Assembly: GCA_044238735.1 (NCBI GenBank)
Contig: JBIICS010000173.1
Location: forward strand, 1-5,150
Length of the DNA: 5,150 nucleotides
Reading direction: 5' to 3'
Source of the DNA: JBIICS01 sp044238735
Lineage (GTDB): Bacteria; Bacteroidota; Bacteroidia; UBA4408
Below are positions 1 through 5,115 of this stretch, piece by piece. How positions within the stretch are numbered: position 1 is the stretch's first letter; every line of letters begins with the position of its first letter. The notes below the pieces were generated by a model that had not been told where the DNA came from, ran no database searches, and worked only from the letters and a program-made list of their open reading frames with translations. A program made the translations under genes and the position numbers.

Positions 1-110
1 GGTTCCGCAAGCGGCGGTCACTGGTGGCGTCGTGATGGTGGTTGTGCAGGCTGTATTAGCGGGCGGTGCGGTTGGCGTTCCACACTCAAAGAGAGATCAC
101 GTCTTCGAGG

Positions 111-190
111 CGCAGGGTCCCCGCCGAAAGACGGGAGACCCGGCGTAGATTTGAGTAGGCTTACGAACCACGATCAGCGGACACCCTGCG
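111..190. repeat. Nested G+C-rich hairpins
   Basis: CGCAGGGT at 111-118 is the exact reverse complement of ACCCTGCG at 183-190. Inside lies a compact hairpin: GGGTC (115-119) pairs with GACCC (137-141), and CCCG (120-123) pairs with CGGG (132-135), with one bulged A at 136 and an 8-base loop CCGAAAGA. The inner and outer pairings share bases 115-118, so they are alternatives, not simultaneous. Neither strand has a T-run after the hairpin, so it is not a plain intrinsic terminator. The role is unknown; a structured RNA or a recombination site are both possible. Confidence 0.45.
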
Positions 191-198
191 TAGGCTTA
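155..198. repeat. 9-base direct repeat GTAGGCTTA
   Basis: GTAGGCTTA occurs at 155-163 and again at 190-198, starts 35 bases apart, at the edge between the G+C-rich block and the A+T-rich remainder. The second copy directly follows the outer hairpin arm. Such a pair at a composition change could be a remnant of an insertion or recombination, but two copies of nine bases are weak evidence alone. Confidence 0.35.
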
Positions 199-201
199 AG
201 A

Positions 202-543
202 TCATATAGTACAGACAGCACGAACAGCCTCATGATCACTATTTTCCCAAACAAAATACTCTCCATTCTCATTAGGATCGAATTTCCCTTCTTTCATATT
301 AAAAATAAGGGCTGTACTTCCATCGTTCTCTGTGCACCAGTAAAATTTTGAAGAAAAATTCCCTTTACCATTTAAAAACAATTCTTAATATATTTGTTGA
401 AATTCTGTCCTTTTAGGCAAACGATATTTATTGCCTAGTTTTTTACAAAATTCATTTGCTTCCCACCAACTCAATGGTTTTTCAGAATCATTTTCTTCTA
501 GTTCTATAATTTCCCCTGTATTTGTATTTCTAATTTCAAACAT
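202..543 (-). pseudogene. DUF1566/Lcl_C-like protein, interrupted by in-frame TAA
   Basis: The reading frame starts at an ATG at 541-543 (residues MFEIRNTNTG) and meets TAA at 385-387 after 52 codons. The same frame then continues open for 60 codons to a TGA at 202-204. The two halves form one recognisable domain. Before the stop are LSWWEANEFCKKLG and YRLPKRTEF, matching the family pattern of a W-x-EA-xx-C helix followed by WRLPT-x-xE. After it come ELFLNGKGNF, FYWCTEN and the terminal VRAVCTI, matching the usual GxGxF, YWSST and VRAV motifs. The family, known as DUF1566 or Lcl_C, has a C-type-lectin/FGE-like appearance and no defined biochemical role. A GTG 45 bases upstream extends the frame, but the ATG fits better. 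The TAA is one substitution from Lys, Gln or Glu codons. It may be a true nonsense mutation, a read error, or a recently decayed accessory gene. Confidence 0.72.
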
Positions 544-628
544 AATCGCTCTTTTTATCCCTACTCTTTTTAGGTTTTTCGGTTTCACCTATTTTCTTTG
601 TTGTTTATTTTGTTCTCACCAATGAACG

Positions 629-756
629 GTAACGTTTTGCAGCTACAAGAAGTTGGCGATTTCGAAGCACTAAACTGTCTATCACCACTAAACTTGATAC
701 GAAGCACAAAGCTTCATTTAATCACAGAACCGCCAATTTCTTGTAGGTGCTGTTAC
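629..756. repeat. ~128-base imperfect palindrome, recombination-site-like
   Basis: Left-arm bases CTACAAGAAGTTGGCG (643-658) match the reverse complement of 731-746 at 15 of 16 positions. Outside these, GTAAC (629-633) pairs with GTTAC (752-756) and CAGC (640-643) faces GCTG (749-752) across a few unpaired bases. The central part contains its own hairpin, GAAGC (701-705) with GCTTC (711-715), and two direct repeats: CGAAGCAC (663-670, 700-707) and CACTAAACT (668-676, 686-694). A long imperfect stem with unpaired bases and conserved ends resembles the shape of integron attC sites. The ends do not match the attC core GTTRRRY, so this is a resemblance in shape only. A large REP-like or non-autonomous mobile element is the alternative. 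Confidence 0.6.
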
Positions 757-760
757 AAGC
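752..760 (+). repeat. Inverted word GTTACAAGC, left copy
   Basis: GTTACAAGC here is the exact reverse complement of GCTTGTAAC at 5039-5047. Reading outward-in, similarity continues as GTTACAAGCnnGTGT on both sides (13 of 15 positions). The left copy overlaps the outer arm of the long palindrome. The pair encloses the whole restriction-modification operon and both G+T-rich tracts, so it may mark the ends of a mobile unit. Confidence 0.4.
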
Positions 761-812
761 TGGTGTTCTGTCTGTCGTTGCTCTGTTGTCCATTATTTAC
801 AATGTCTTTGGT

Positions 813-897
813 GCGTTGGCTTGGTGGCTCTTTTGGATTTTTTAGCGTTGGTCTGTGCTTTGCAAAAAAACAAATGTGCCGCCAAAAGCGTTGGCTT
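813..897. repeat. Repeats and possible stem at the 3' end of the operon
   Basis: GCGTTGGCTT occurs at 813-822 and 888-897, with a partial copy GCGTTGG at 845-851. CTTTTGG (830-836) is the reverse complement of CCAAAAG (882-888), giving a possible stem just after the nuclease stop codon on the minus strand. In that direction the intervening bases include T-rich and A-rich runs. It could end transcription of the operon, but the stem is short and the loop long, so I do not call a firm terminator. Confidence 0.35.
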
Positions 898-1999
898 ATG
901 ATAGTATTATTTTGTCGTTAAAATTTAAAAGCCTGTTTGTCGGTGCAATAGCAAGTTTTAGTGAATTCAATTTTGTTTCGTGAATTAAAATTTCACTTTC
1001 AAATGTCGAAATATTAGTAATAAGTGGATTTGACAGTGTGCTGATGTTTTCGCATATTCTTAATGCTGGATTTTCTTCTTTTAAATCAAATACTCTGTAA
1101 ACGTGATAATTTGAATTTTGGTTGATAAAACTTAATTCACTTTTACTAAAAACCATCCCTTGTTCAAATGTGTAAGATGTTGTCTTAACATCTGTAAAAA
1201 TATTTGACCCGTTCAAATTGTTGATTTCAAAGTCATACGGAAAACTGCTTTCTCTTGATTGATTCATCCAGTTAAAGTCTATAATCTTATTTTCAGTTTT
1301 CAGTTTGTCTAAATATTGAGCTATTAATTCTTCTCCTTTTCTACCAGTTAAAGCATAATTTAATTTAGCCTTTTCAATATCAAAAAATCTTGGTTTTATA
1401 ATCTTTATTGGAATCTCGTCAGTCTGTGCAATAAGTTCCAATTCTTGCAAAAATTCTGTGCTACTATTGTCCGTTGTAATTTCAAGGTATTTTAAAACAG
1501 GGATAAAATTATTGTCTGTATTTTCAATTCTTCCTCTGTTTTCAAAATTTGGAATTAGGGCAAGTATATCATTGTATTCTTTTGAATTTTGGCGGAACAA
1601 GTGAAAAACGAGTTCAGTGTTTTGTAAACCGAACCAAAGTAAATACCAGTTTTCATTAGGATTTGTAGCTCTTACTATTTCTCTGATTTCTCTAACAATT
1701 GAATTAGTTCTGACACCTTCAACTTCTAATTCATTATTGTCGCCTTTTCTAATTTTGGGACTTCTAAAACTACCGTCTGGATTTTCTATAAAATCTAAGA
1801 GGCAAACTAATTCTTTGGCTGTGTTTTGATAAATTAATTTTGCTGATGCTGTTTTATGTGCTTCGCTTACGAATTCTAAAGTATCATCAAACAGTCCAAT
1901 ATGTGTTTGATTGCTACTTGTACTAGTTCCCAAATCAGCTTCAGATAGTTTTTTATAACCAATTTTACTTTGTCTGTTTATTTCAAAGAATGTGCTCAT
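896..1999 (-). CDS. Predicted restriction endonuclease, B3-like plus DUF3883/NOV_C nuclease domain
   Basis: A 367-residue protein, last in the operon, inferred to cut DNA at sites left unprotected by the two methyltransferases. The C-terminal part carries the DUF3883 (NOV_C) pattern: GRKGEELIAQYL (219-230), SFPYDFEI (252-259), FTDVKTT (268-274), SKSELSFI (285-292) and YHVYRVFDL (298-306). Glu223/224, Asp256 and the D-V-K triad Asp270/Lys272 fit a PD-(D/E)XK-type active site. The N-terminal KKLSEADLG (16-24) followed by NQTHIGL (30-36), and the later WYLLWFGL stretch (118-125), resemble the B3-like effector domain of EcoRII, which reads DNA sequence. That assignment is from memory of the family pattern and is less certain than the nuclease domain. 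Its ATG overlaps the TGA of the preceding methyltransferase as ATGA, so translation is probably coupled. It ends at TAA (896-898). No key residue appears missing. Confidence 0.8.
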   Translation of the reverse strand: MSTFFEINRQSKIGYKKLSEADLGTSTSSNQTHIGLFDDTLEFVSEAHKTASAKLIYQNTAKELVCLLDFIENPDGSFRSPKIRKGDNNELEVEGVRTNSIVREIREIVRATNPNENWYLLWFGLQNTELVFHLFRQNSKEYNDILALIPNFENRGRIENTDNNFIPVLKYLEITTDNSSTEFLQELELIAQTDEIPIKIIKPRFFDIEKAKLNYALTGRKGEELIAQYLDKLKTENKIIDFNWMNQSRESSFPYDFEINNLNGSNIFTDVKTTSYTFEQGMVFSKSELSFINQNSNYHVYRVFDLKEENPALRICENISTLSNPLITNISTFESEILIHETKLNSLKLAIAPTNRLLNFNDKIILS

Positions 2000-3078
2000 A
2001 TTAATTCAAGAATTTTATTTTTTATTATTAGGTAATGAAGGATTGCATAAACGGTATTAACACTTACTGCATTGCCTGCTTGTTTATACAATTGATGATT
2101 ACTTATTCCAGCATTTTGTGCATTTTGTACAAATTTGTCATCAAATCCTTGTAAATTAAAGGCTTCTTTTGGTGTCAGTTTTCTAATGTTATGGGTTGCA
2201 AGCTCTTGTTTTGAAAAACTATTTGTTTTGTAATTCAAAGGGTTTTCTGACAATAGAAACTCATCACTATAATAATTGTCTTGGCAAGCTCTGTGCATTT
2301 TAACCATTGTTGCTGTTAAAGGTCTTGCAATTAATTGATTTATTTCTGAATTTGAAATAAAAGTTTTAGAACCATTTGATAAAATGGTTGGTTTAAGTTT
2401 TTCTGATAAATAATATTTTGGTTCAACTTGTTTCTCTAAAATGTCAAGTACATTTTTTTGCCTTAAAATGGTGCATTGTCCATTTAAAGTAGTAAAACTG
2501 TTGATTACTGATGCTTGGGTAAATGAAAATGTTAAAGGTAGTTCAACTCTTGACGCAAAAATAAAAACTCTATTTCTTGTCTGTGCCAAATTGAAATTTG
2601 AAGTGTTGAAAACATCAAAATAGATATGTGGATAGCCACATTCTTTTAATGCTCTAATAATTTCTTTAAATGTGTTACCATTATCGTGAGTTTTTAAATT
2701 CTTTACATTTTCAAGTAATACAAAAGGTGGTTTCTTGATATTAAGAATATCGGTAATTCTATAAAAAACATCTCCTCTTTTATCTTCAAAACCTTTCTGT
2801 TGTCCCATCATGCTAAATGATTGACATGGGAACCCTCCAGTTAGAATACTGAAGTCTTTAAGTGCCTCAATATTTTTTTGATCAGAAGTAAATTTTACTA
2901 TATCACCAATTTCAACTTCATTGTCTGTATTGAAGTTTGCTTTGTATGTTTTTGTTGCATAAGGGTCAATTTCTGAAAAACCAACACAATTATTTTTGAT
3001 AGAAAAGTCTTTTCCCAACAATTCAATTGCTTGACGAAATCCACCAATACCCGCAAATAATTCTAAATGATTTAACAT
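1996..3078 (-). CDS. DNA (cytosine-5) methyltransferase 2
   Basis: A 360-residue C5-cytosine methyltransferase that transfers a methyl group from S-adenosylmethionine to cytosine in DNA. All expected blocks are present in order: motif I LELFAGIGGF (5-14) for cofactor binding, motif IV GGFPCQSFS (81-89) with catalytic Cys85, motif VI ENV (123-125), motif VIII QTRNR (166-170), a target-recognition region of roughly 190-290, motif IX RKLTPKEAFNLQGF (299-312), and motif X QAGNAVSV (333-340). The length is normal for a single-domain enzyme and no residue of the catalytic set is lost. The ATG at 3076-3078 lies inside the end of methyltransferase 1 (7-base overlap). The gene ends in TGA overlapping the nuclease ATG. 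It differs from methyltransferase 1 in nearly every motif (GGFPCQ against GGPPCQ, QTRNR against QNRER), so the two are not a recent duplication. Recognition sequence cannot be read from the sequence. Confidence 0.95.
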   Translation of the reverse strand: MLNHLELFAGIGGFRQAIELLGKDFSIKNNCVGFSEIDPYATKTYKANFNTDNEVEIGDIVKFTSDQKNIEALKDFSILTGGFPCQSFSMMGQQKGFEDKRGDVFYRITDILNIKKPPFVLLENVKNLKTHDNGNTFKEIIRALKECGYPHIYFDVFNTSNFNLAQTRNRVFIFASRVELPLTFSFTQASVINSFTTLNGQCTILRQKNVLDILEKQVEPKYYLSEKLKPTILSNGSKTFISNSEINQLIARPLTATMVKMHRACQDNYYSDEFLLSENPLNYKTNSFSKQELATHNIRKLTPKEAFNLQGFDDKFVQNAQNAGISNHQLYKQAGNAVSVNTVYAILHYLIIKNKILELI

Positions 3079-4457
3079 AGATGTTTGATTATATGTTTAC
3101 CTATTATTTCTGCCAATTTAACTGGAACGGCATTTCCTATTTGTGCATACCATCTGTTCTGACTTCCTCTGAAAAAATAGTTGTCAGGAAATGTTTGTAT
3201 TCTTGCAGCTTCTCTTGGGCTTAATCCTCTTGCTTGTGTTGGGTGGATATACATGTTGCAGTCAAATTTCATGTGTGAAGTTATTGTCTTGCAAACTTCG
3301 TTTTCATTCAACTTAAAGTATTTGTCCTTGAACATATGATTGCGACTTGCGTAGGGCATGATGTCGGCAATTGAACTATGCAATGAGTTTGCCCCTTGGG
3401 GTAAACGCCTATAAATTTCAATGTCTCTTTCATTATTGTATCTGTTTTTGTGATTAAATAATAAACCGTTTTCGTTTTCACCGTTTATGAAAGAGTAAAA
3501 TTTATTTTTTTTAAGCTTCACTTTTCTAATTATAAAACCAAATTCTTCATTGTTGATGTCATTGTTGTTTTTAACTGATTTAGGTTGCAGTTCAGGTAAA
3601 TTTGAAATAGCATCTTTAAGAATAAACTCTTTTTTGTATTCTCCTTTTATGCTTTCAAAGATTTTGTGTGTGTCAACTCCGTTGCGGTTTCCGATTAAGA
3701 AAAACCGTTCACGGTTTTGTGGTAATCCAAAATCTTTTGCGTTTAGTAAAGCGTAATCAAAGTTGTAATCGTCTCCTAAATATTTTCTGAAGTCAGAAAT
3801 GATTTCAGAAATTTTATGTGCCATTCCTTTCACATTCTCCATTATGAAAAATTGTGGTCTTACTTCGTGTAAAAATTTCAAGTATGATTTGTACAAAACA
3901 TTTCTTGGATCGTCAATTAGTCTCTGTCTATTTGCCATAGAGAAACCTTGACAGGGTGGTCCACCACACACAAGGGTTGTGTCCTTTAAAAACTTTGAAT
4001 GCTTGTCAAGTTCGGTTACTAATTTATTTATGTCGCCAACATAATATTGGTCTGAATGTAAAGTGTGATTGAAATAAAATGTTTCAGCAAAAGTTGGCTC
4101 AATTTCATTAACAAATGCTGGCTGAAAGCCAGCATTTGTTAATCCTAAACTAAGACCGCCACAACCTGCAAACAAATCAACAAAAGAATATTTCTTTGGC
4201 AATTCAATCTTCTTTTTGTTAACATAGTTTTTTAAGAACGGAAATTTCTCTTTATTTTTTTCAATTGTCTGATAGTATGAATTCACTTTTTCAAAGGAAC
4301 TGTTGGAAACAATTCCTTTAATTTCAGGGAAGAAAATTTTGTCGGTTTTCTCTACCAAAATATTTTCTGTCGGAAAAACCAATTCCAACTCGTTGATTAA
4401 ATCATTAACAAGTGGTGTAATATTTTTGTTGTTATGTTTTAAATAGAACTCAATCAT
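3072..4457 (-). CDS. DNA (cytosine-5) methyltransferase 1 with N-terminal extension
   Basis: A 461-residue C5-cytosine methyltransferase. Motif I is FVDLFAGCGGLSLGL (92-106), motif IV GGPPCQGFS (165-173) with catalytic Cys169, motif VI ENV (207-209), motif VIII QNRER (247-251), motif IX RGLSPREAARIQTF (410-423) and motif X around IGNAVPVKL (440-448). The region 270-400 between VIII and IX is long and should hold the target-recognition domain. Motif I usually lies near the N-terminus of these enzymes; here about 90 residues precede it. They are rich in Lys, Glu and Asn and match no domain I know. The ATG (4455-4457) overlaps the TGA of the upstream regulator as ATGA, which fixes this start and suggests coupled translation. 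The stop TAA (3072-3074) falls within the first codons of methyltransferase 2. It is predicted to protect one strand of the site cut by the operon's nuclease. Confidence 0.95.
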   Translation of the reverse strand: MIEFYLKHNNKNITPLVNDLINELELVFPTENILVEKTDKIFFPEIKGIVSNSSFEKVNSYYQTIEKNKEKFPFLKNYVNKKKIELPKKYSFVDLFAGCGGLSLGLTNAGFQPAFVNEIEPTFAETFYFNHTLHSDQYYVGDINKLVTELDKHSKFLKDTTLVCGGPPCQGFSMANRQRLIDDPRNVLYKSYLKFLHEVRPQFFIMENVKGMAHKISEIISDFRKYLGDDYNFDYALLNAKDFGLPQNRERFFLIGNRNGVDTHKIFESIKGEYKKEFILKDAISNLPELQPKSVKNNNDINNEEFGFIIRKVKLKKNKFYSFINGENENGLLFNHKNRYNNERDIEIYRRLPQGANSLHSSIADIMPYASRNHMFKDKYFKLNENEVCKTITSHMKFDCNMYIHPTQARGLSPREAARIQTFPDNYFFRGSQNRWYAQIGNAVPVKLAEIIGKHIIKHLC

Positions 4458-4780
4458 TTATTCTTTTTTGTTTGAGTTTTTTGATAAGAAACTTTTTCTT
4501 CTGCAACTTTTAATACTTCGTTTGCACAATCTTCTTCGCCAATTTGGTAATAAACAATTTCGCTGAGATAAGGAACAAGTAAATATTTTTTGTCAACCTT
4601 AAATATTTCAGTCAACTTAATGATTTGTTCTTTTGTCGCACGTCTTTCGTTGCGTTCTATTTTACTGAGAAATGAAGTATCAATGTCAAGTTGCGCTGCA
4701 ACCTTCCTTAATGGTAACTCTTCCTGCTCCCTTAATTGTCTGATAAGTTCACCAGTTGAAAGCGTTTGATTGGTTTTCAT
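4454..4780 (-). CDS. XRE-family helix-turn-helix regulator (candidate controller protein)
   Basis: A 108-residue protein beginning MKTNQTLSTGELIRQL. The helix-turn-helix occupies about residues 10-65: LPLRKVAAQLDID is the first helix pair and TSFLSKIERNERR the turn and recognition helix, typical of the XRE/lambda-repressor fold. A short tail (YLSEIVYYQI onward) ends in a Lys-rich, presumably flexible stretch. I chose the ATG at 4778-4780. A TTG at 4816 would add 12 residues, but these precede the conserved domain and that codon lies upstream of the proposed -7 element at 4800-4807, so it would probably not be in the transcript. As first gene of a restriction-modification operon it is probably a controller that times expression of the methyltransferases and nuclease, likely by binding the repeats just upstream. 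It is somewhat longer than classic C proteins, and autoregulation is inferred from position only. Confidence 0.85.
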   Translation of the reverse strand: MKTNQTLSTGELIRQLREQEELPLRKVAAQLDIDTSFLSKIERNERRATKEQIIKLTEIFKVDKKYLLVPYLSEIVYYQIGEEDCANEVLKVAEEKVSYQKTQTKKNK

Positions 4781-4796
4781 ATTTTGGTATTGAATA

Positions 4797-4818
4797 GTCC
4801 AAATGTAATTGTCCAAAT
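4797..4818. promoter_or_regulatory. 8-base direct repeat over the -7 element
   Basis: GTCCAAAT occurs at 4797-4804 and 4811-4818, starts 14 bases apart, and the first copy covers most of the proposed -7 element. Repeats about one and a third helical turns apart at a promoter are plausible protein-binding sites. The natural candidate is the operon's own helix-turn-helix protein acting as repressor or activator; that link is an inference. Confidence 0.4.
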
Positions 4819-4830
4819 GCTAGCAATCAA
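4800..4830 (-). promoter_or_regulatory. Candidate Bacteroidota-type promoter of the operon
   Basis: On the minus strand, TACATTTG (4800-4807) matches the Bacteroidota -7 consensus TAnnTTTG exactly, and TTG (4828-4830) lies 20 bases upstream as the -33 element. Transcription would begin a few bases past the -7 element, leaving a short leader before the regulator ATG at 4780. The leader is A+T-rich with no clear Shine-Dalgarno sequence, which is usual for this phylum. The match is to a short consensus, so chance remains possible. Confidence 0.5.
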
Positions 4831-4843
4831 GTTTTATTGATTG
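4824..4843. promoter_or_regulatory. Perfect 7+7 dyad over the -33 element (operator candidate)
   Basis: CAATCAA (4824-4830) and TTGATTG (4837-4843) are perfect reverse complements separated by six bases. The left arm contains the proposed -33 TTG. The size and symmetry suit a dimeric XRE-family protein, so this is the best candidate operator for control of the operon. The palindrome TGCTAGCA (4818-4825) abuts it. A role as a small hairpin cannot be excluded. Confidence 0.5.
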
Positions 4844-4867
4844 TTTTTATTCACATTTTTATTCACA
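4844..4867. repeat. Perfect 12-base tandem duplication
   Basis: TTTTTATTCACA is present twice with no gap, at 4844-4855 and 4856-4867. It lies just upstream of the operator-like dyad. On the minus strand each unit reads TGTGAATAAAAA, so the pair supplies A-runs upstream of the promoter and could act like an UP element or regulator site. GATTGT (4839-4844) and ACAATC (4865-4870) frame it as an inverted pair. Confidence 0.55.
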
Positions 4868-4908
4868 ATCTATTTGCCGGGTGGTGGGTGGGCTTTTGGT
4901 GCGATTGG

Positions 4909-4973
4909 GCAAAATTAAATGTGGTGTTTTTGTGTCGGCATGTGCATTGGCAAAACACCTCTTTTAATTTTGC
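4909..4973. repeat. Long stem-loop upstream of the operon
   Basis: The left arm (4909-4932) begins GCAAAATTAAA and ends GGTGTTTTTG. The right arm (4951-4973), read as its reverse complement, begins GCAAAATTAAAA and ends GGTGTTTTG. They pair over almost their whole length apart from about three central bases and one extra T, with an 18-base loop. It could be a bidirectional terminator insulating the operon, a REP-like element, or a folded recombination site. No gene adjoins it on the right within the window, so I cannot decide. Confidence 0.6.
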
Positions 4974-5038
4974 GAAGCGGTGGCATTTTCGTCCTCCGTT
5001 TCTGTCGGTTTATTGTTGATTTGTCGGTCTTTACACTT

Positions 5039-5047
5039 GCTTGTAAC
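5039..5047 (-). repeat. Inverted word GTTACAAGC, right copy
   Basis: The minus-strand reading is GTTACAAGC followed by two bases and GTGT, matching the copy at 752-760. No long palindrome comparable to 629-756 is visible immediately around this copy, so the two ends are not equivalent beyond the shared word. Confidence 0.4.
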
Positions 5048-5095
5048 TACTCGGTTGTGCCTATATGGTATATTTCCGTTTCATGCCGACCGCTG

Positions 5096-5115
5096 TAGTG
5101 GGTACTATTCCACTA
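5096..5115. repeat. Small hairpin near right edge
   Basis: TAGTGG (5096-5101) and CCACTA (5110-5115) are perfect reverse complements around an 8-base loop. There is no T-run on the plus strand after it. Its function is unknown and the window ends 35 bases later. Confidence 0.35.

Larger units (their letters stand above)
1..201. other. G+C-rich block at left edge, no supported gene
   Basis: This stretch is visibly much richer in G+C than everything to its right, where the sequence becomes A+T-rich within a few dozen bases. Two plus-strand frames stay open from the left edge. One runs from base 2 to a TAG at 146-148 and gives 48 residues rich in Val, Ala and Gly with a basic tail. I recognise no family in it, and long open frames are expected by chance in G+C-rich DNA. 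It could be the end of a gene cut by the window, a structured element, or foreign DNA at a junction. The hairpin and direct repeat inside it are listed separately. Confidence 0.4.
544..895. other. Non-coding G+T-rich repeat tract downstream of the operon
   Basis: This gap between the broken DUF1566-like gene and the end of the nuclease gene has no convincing gene on either strand. Plus-strand frames across it give Cys- and Leu-rich peptides that run through a palindrome and look accidental. Its content is a long imperfect palindrome (629-756), short direct repeats, and from about 760 a plus strand strongly biased to G and T. The non-coding tract on the other side of the operon shows the same G+T bias on the same strand. 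Confidence 0.5.

Noticed and set aside
2..148. Plus-strand gene fragment entering from the left edge
   Set aside because: Its 48 codons lie in G+C-rich DNA where another frame is also open, and no family is recognisable.
151..351. Plus-strand open frame from a TTG start
   Set aside because: It is antisense to the DUF1566-like frame, which has clear family motifs, and its own product shows none.
544..588. GTG start for the DUF1566-like gene
   Set aside because: The extra 15 residues are Lys/Arg-rich and unlike the family, while the ATG at 541-543 begins directly at the conserved-looking N-terminus.
629..756. A canonical integron attC site
   Set aside because: The terminal sequences are GTAAC and GTTACAA and do not fit the RYYYAAC/GTTRRRY core, and no integrase gene is in the window.
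598..921. Plus-strand open frame of 107 codons
   Set aside because: It runs through the long palindrome and the antisense end of the nuclease gene. The Cys- and Leu-rich product matches no family.
1996..4457. The two methyltransferases as a tandem duplication or a split gene
   Set aside because: Each has a complete motif set and they differ at nearly every block, so they are independent complete enzymes of different lineages.
4781..4816. Longer start of the regulator at TTG 4814-4816
   Set aside because: It lies upstream of the proposed -7 element, adds residues outside the helix-turn-helix domain, and uses a rarer start codon than the ATG at 4778-4780.
4844..4867. CRISPR-like array
   Set aside because: There are only two units of 12 bases with no spacer; this is a simple tandem duplication.
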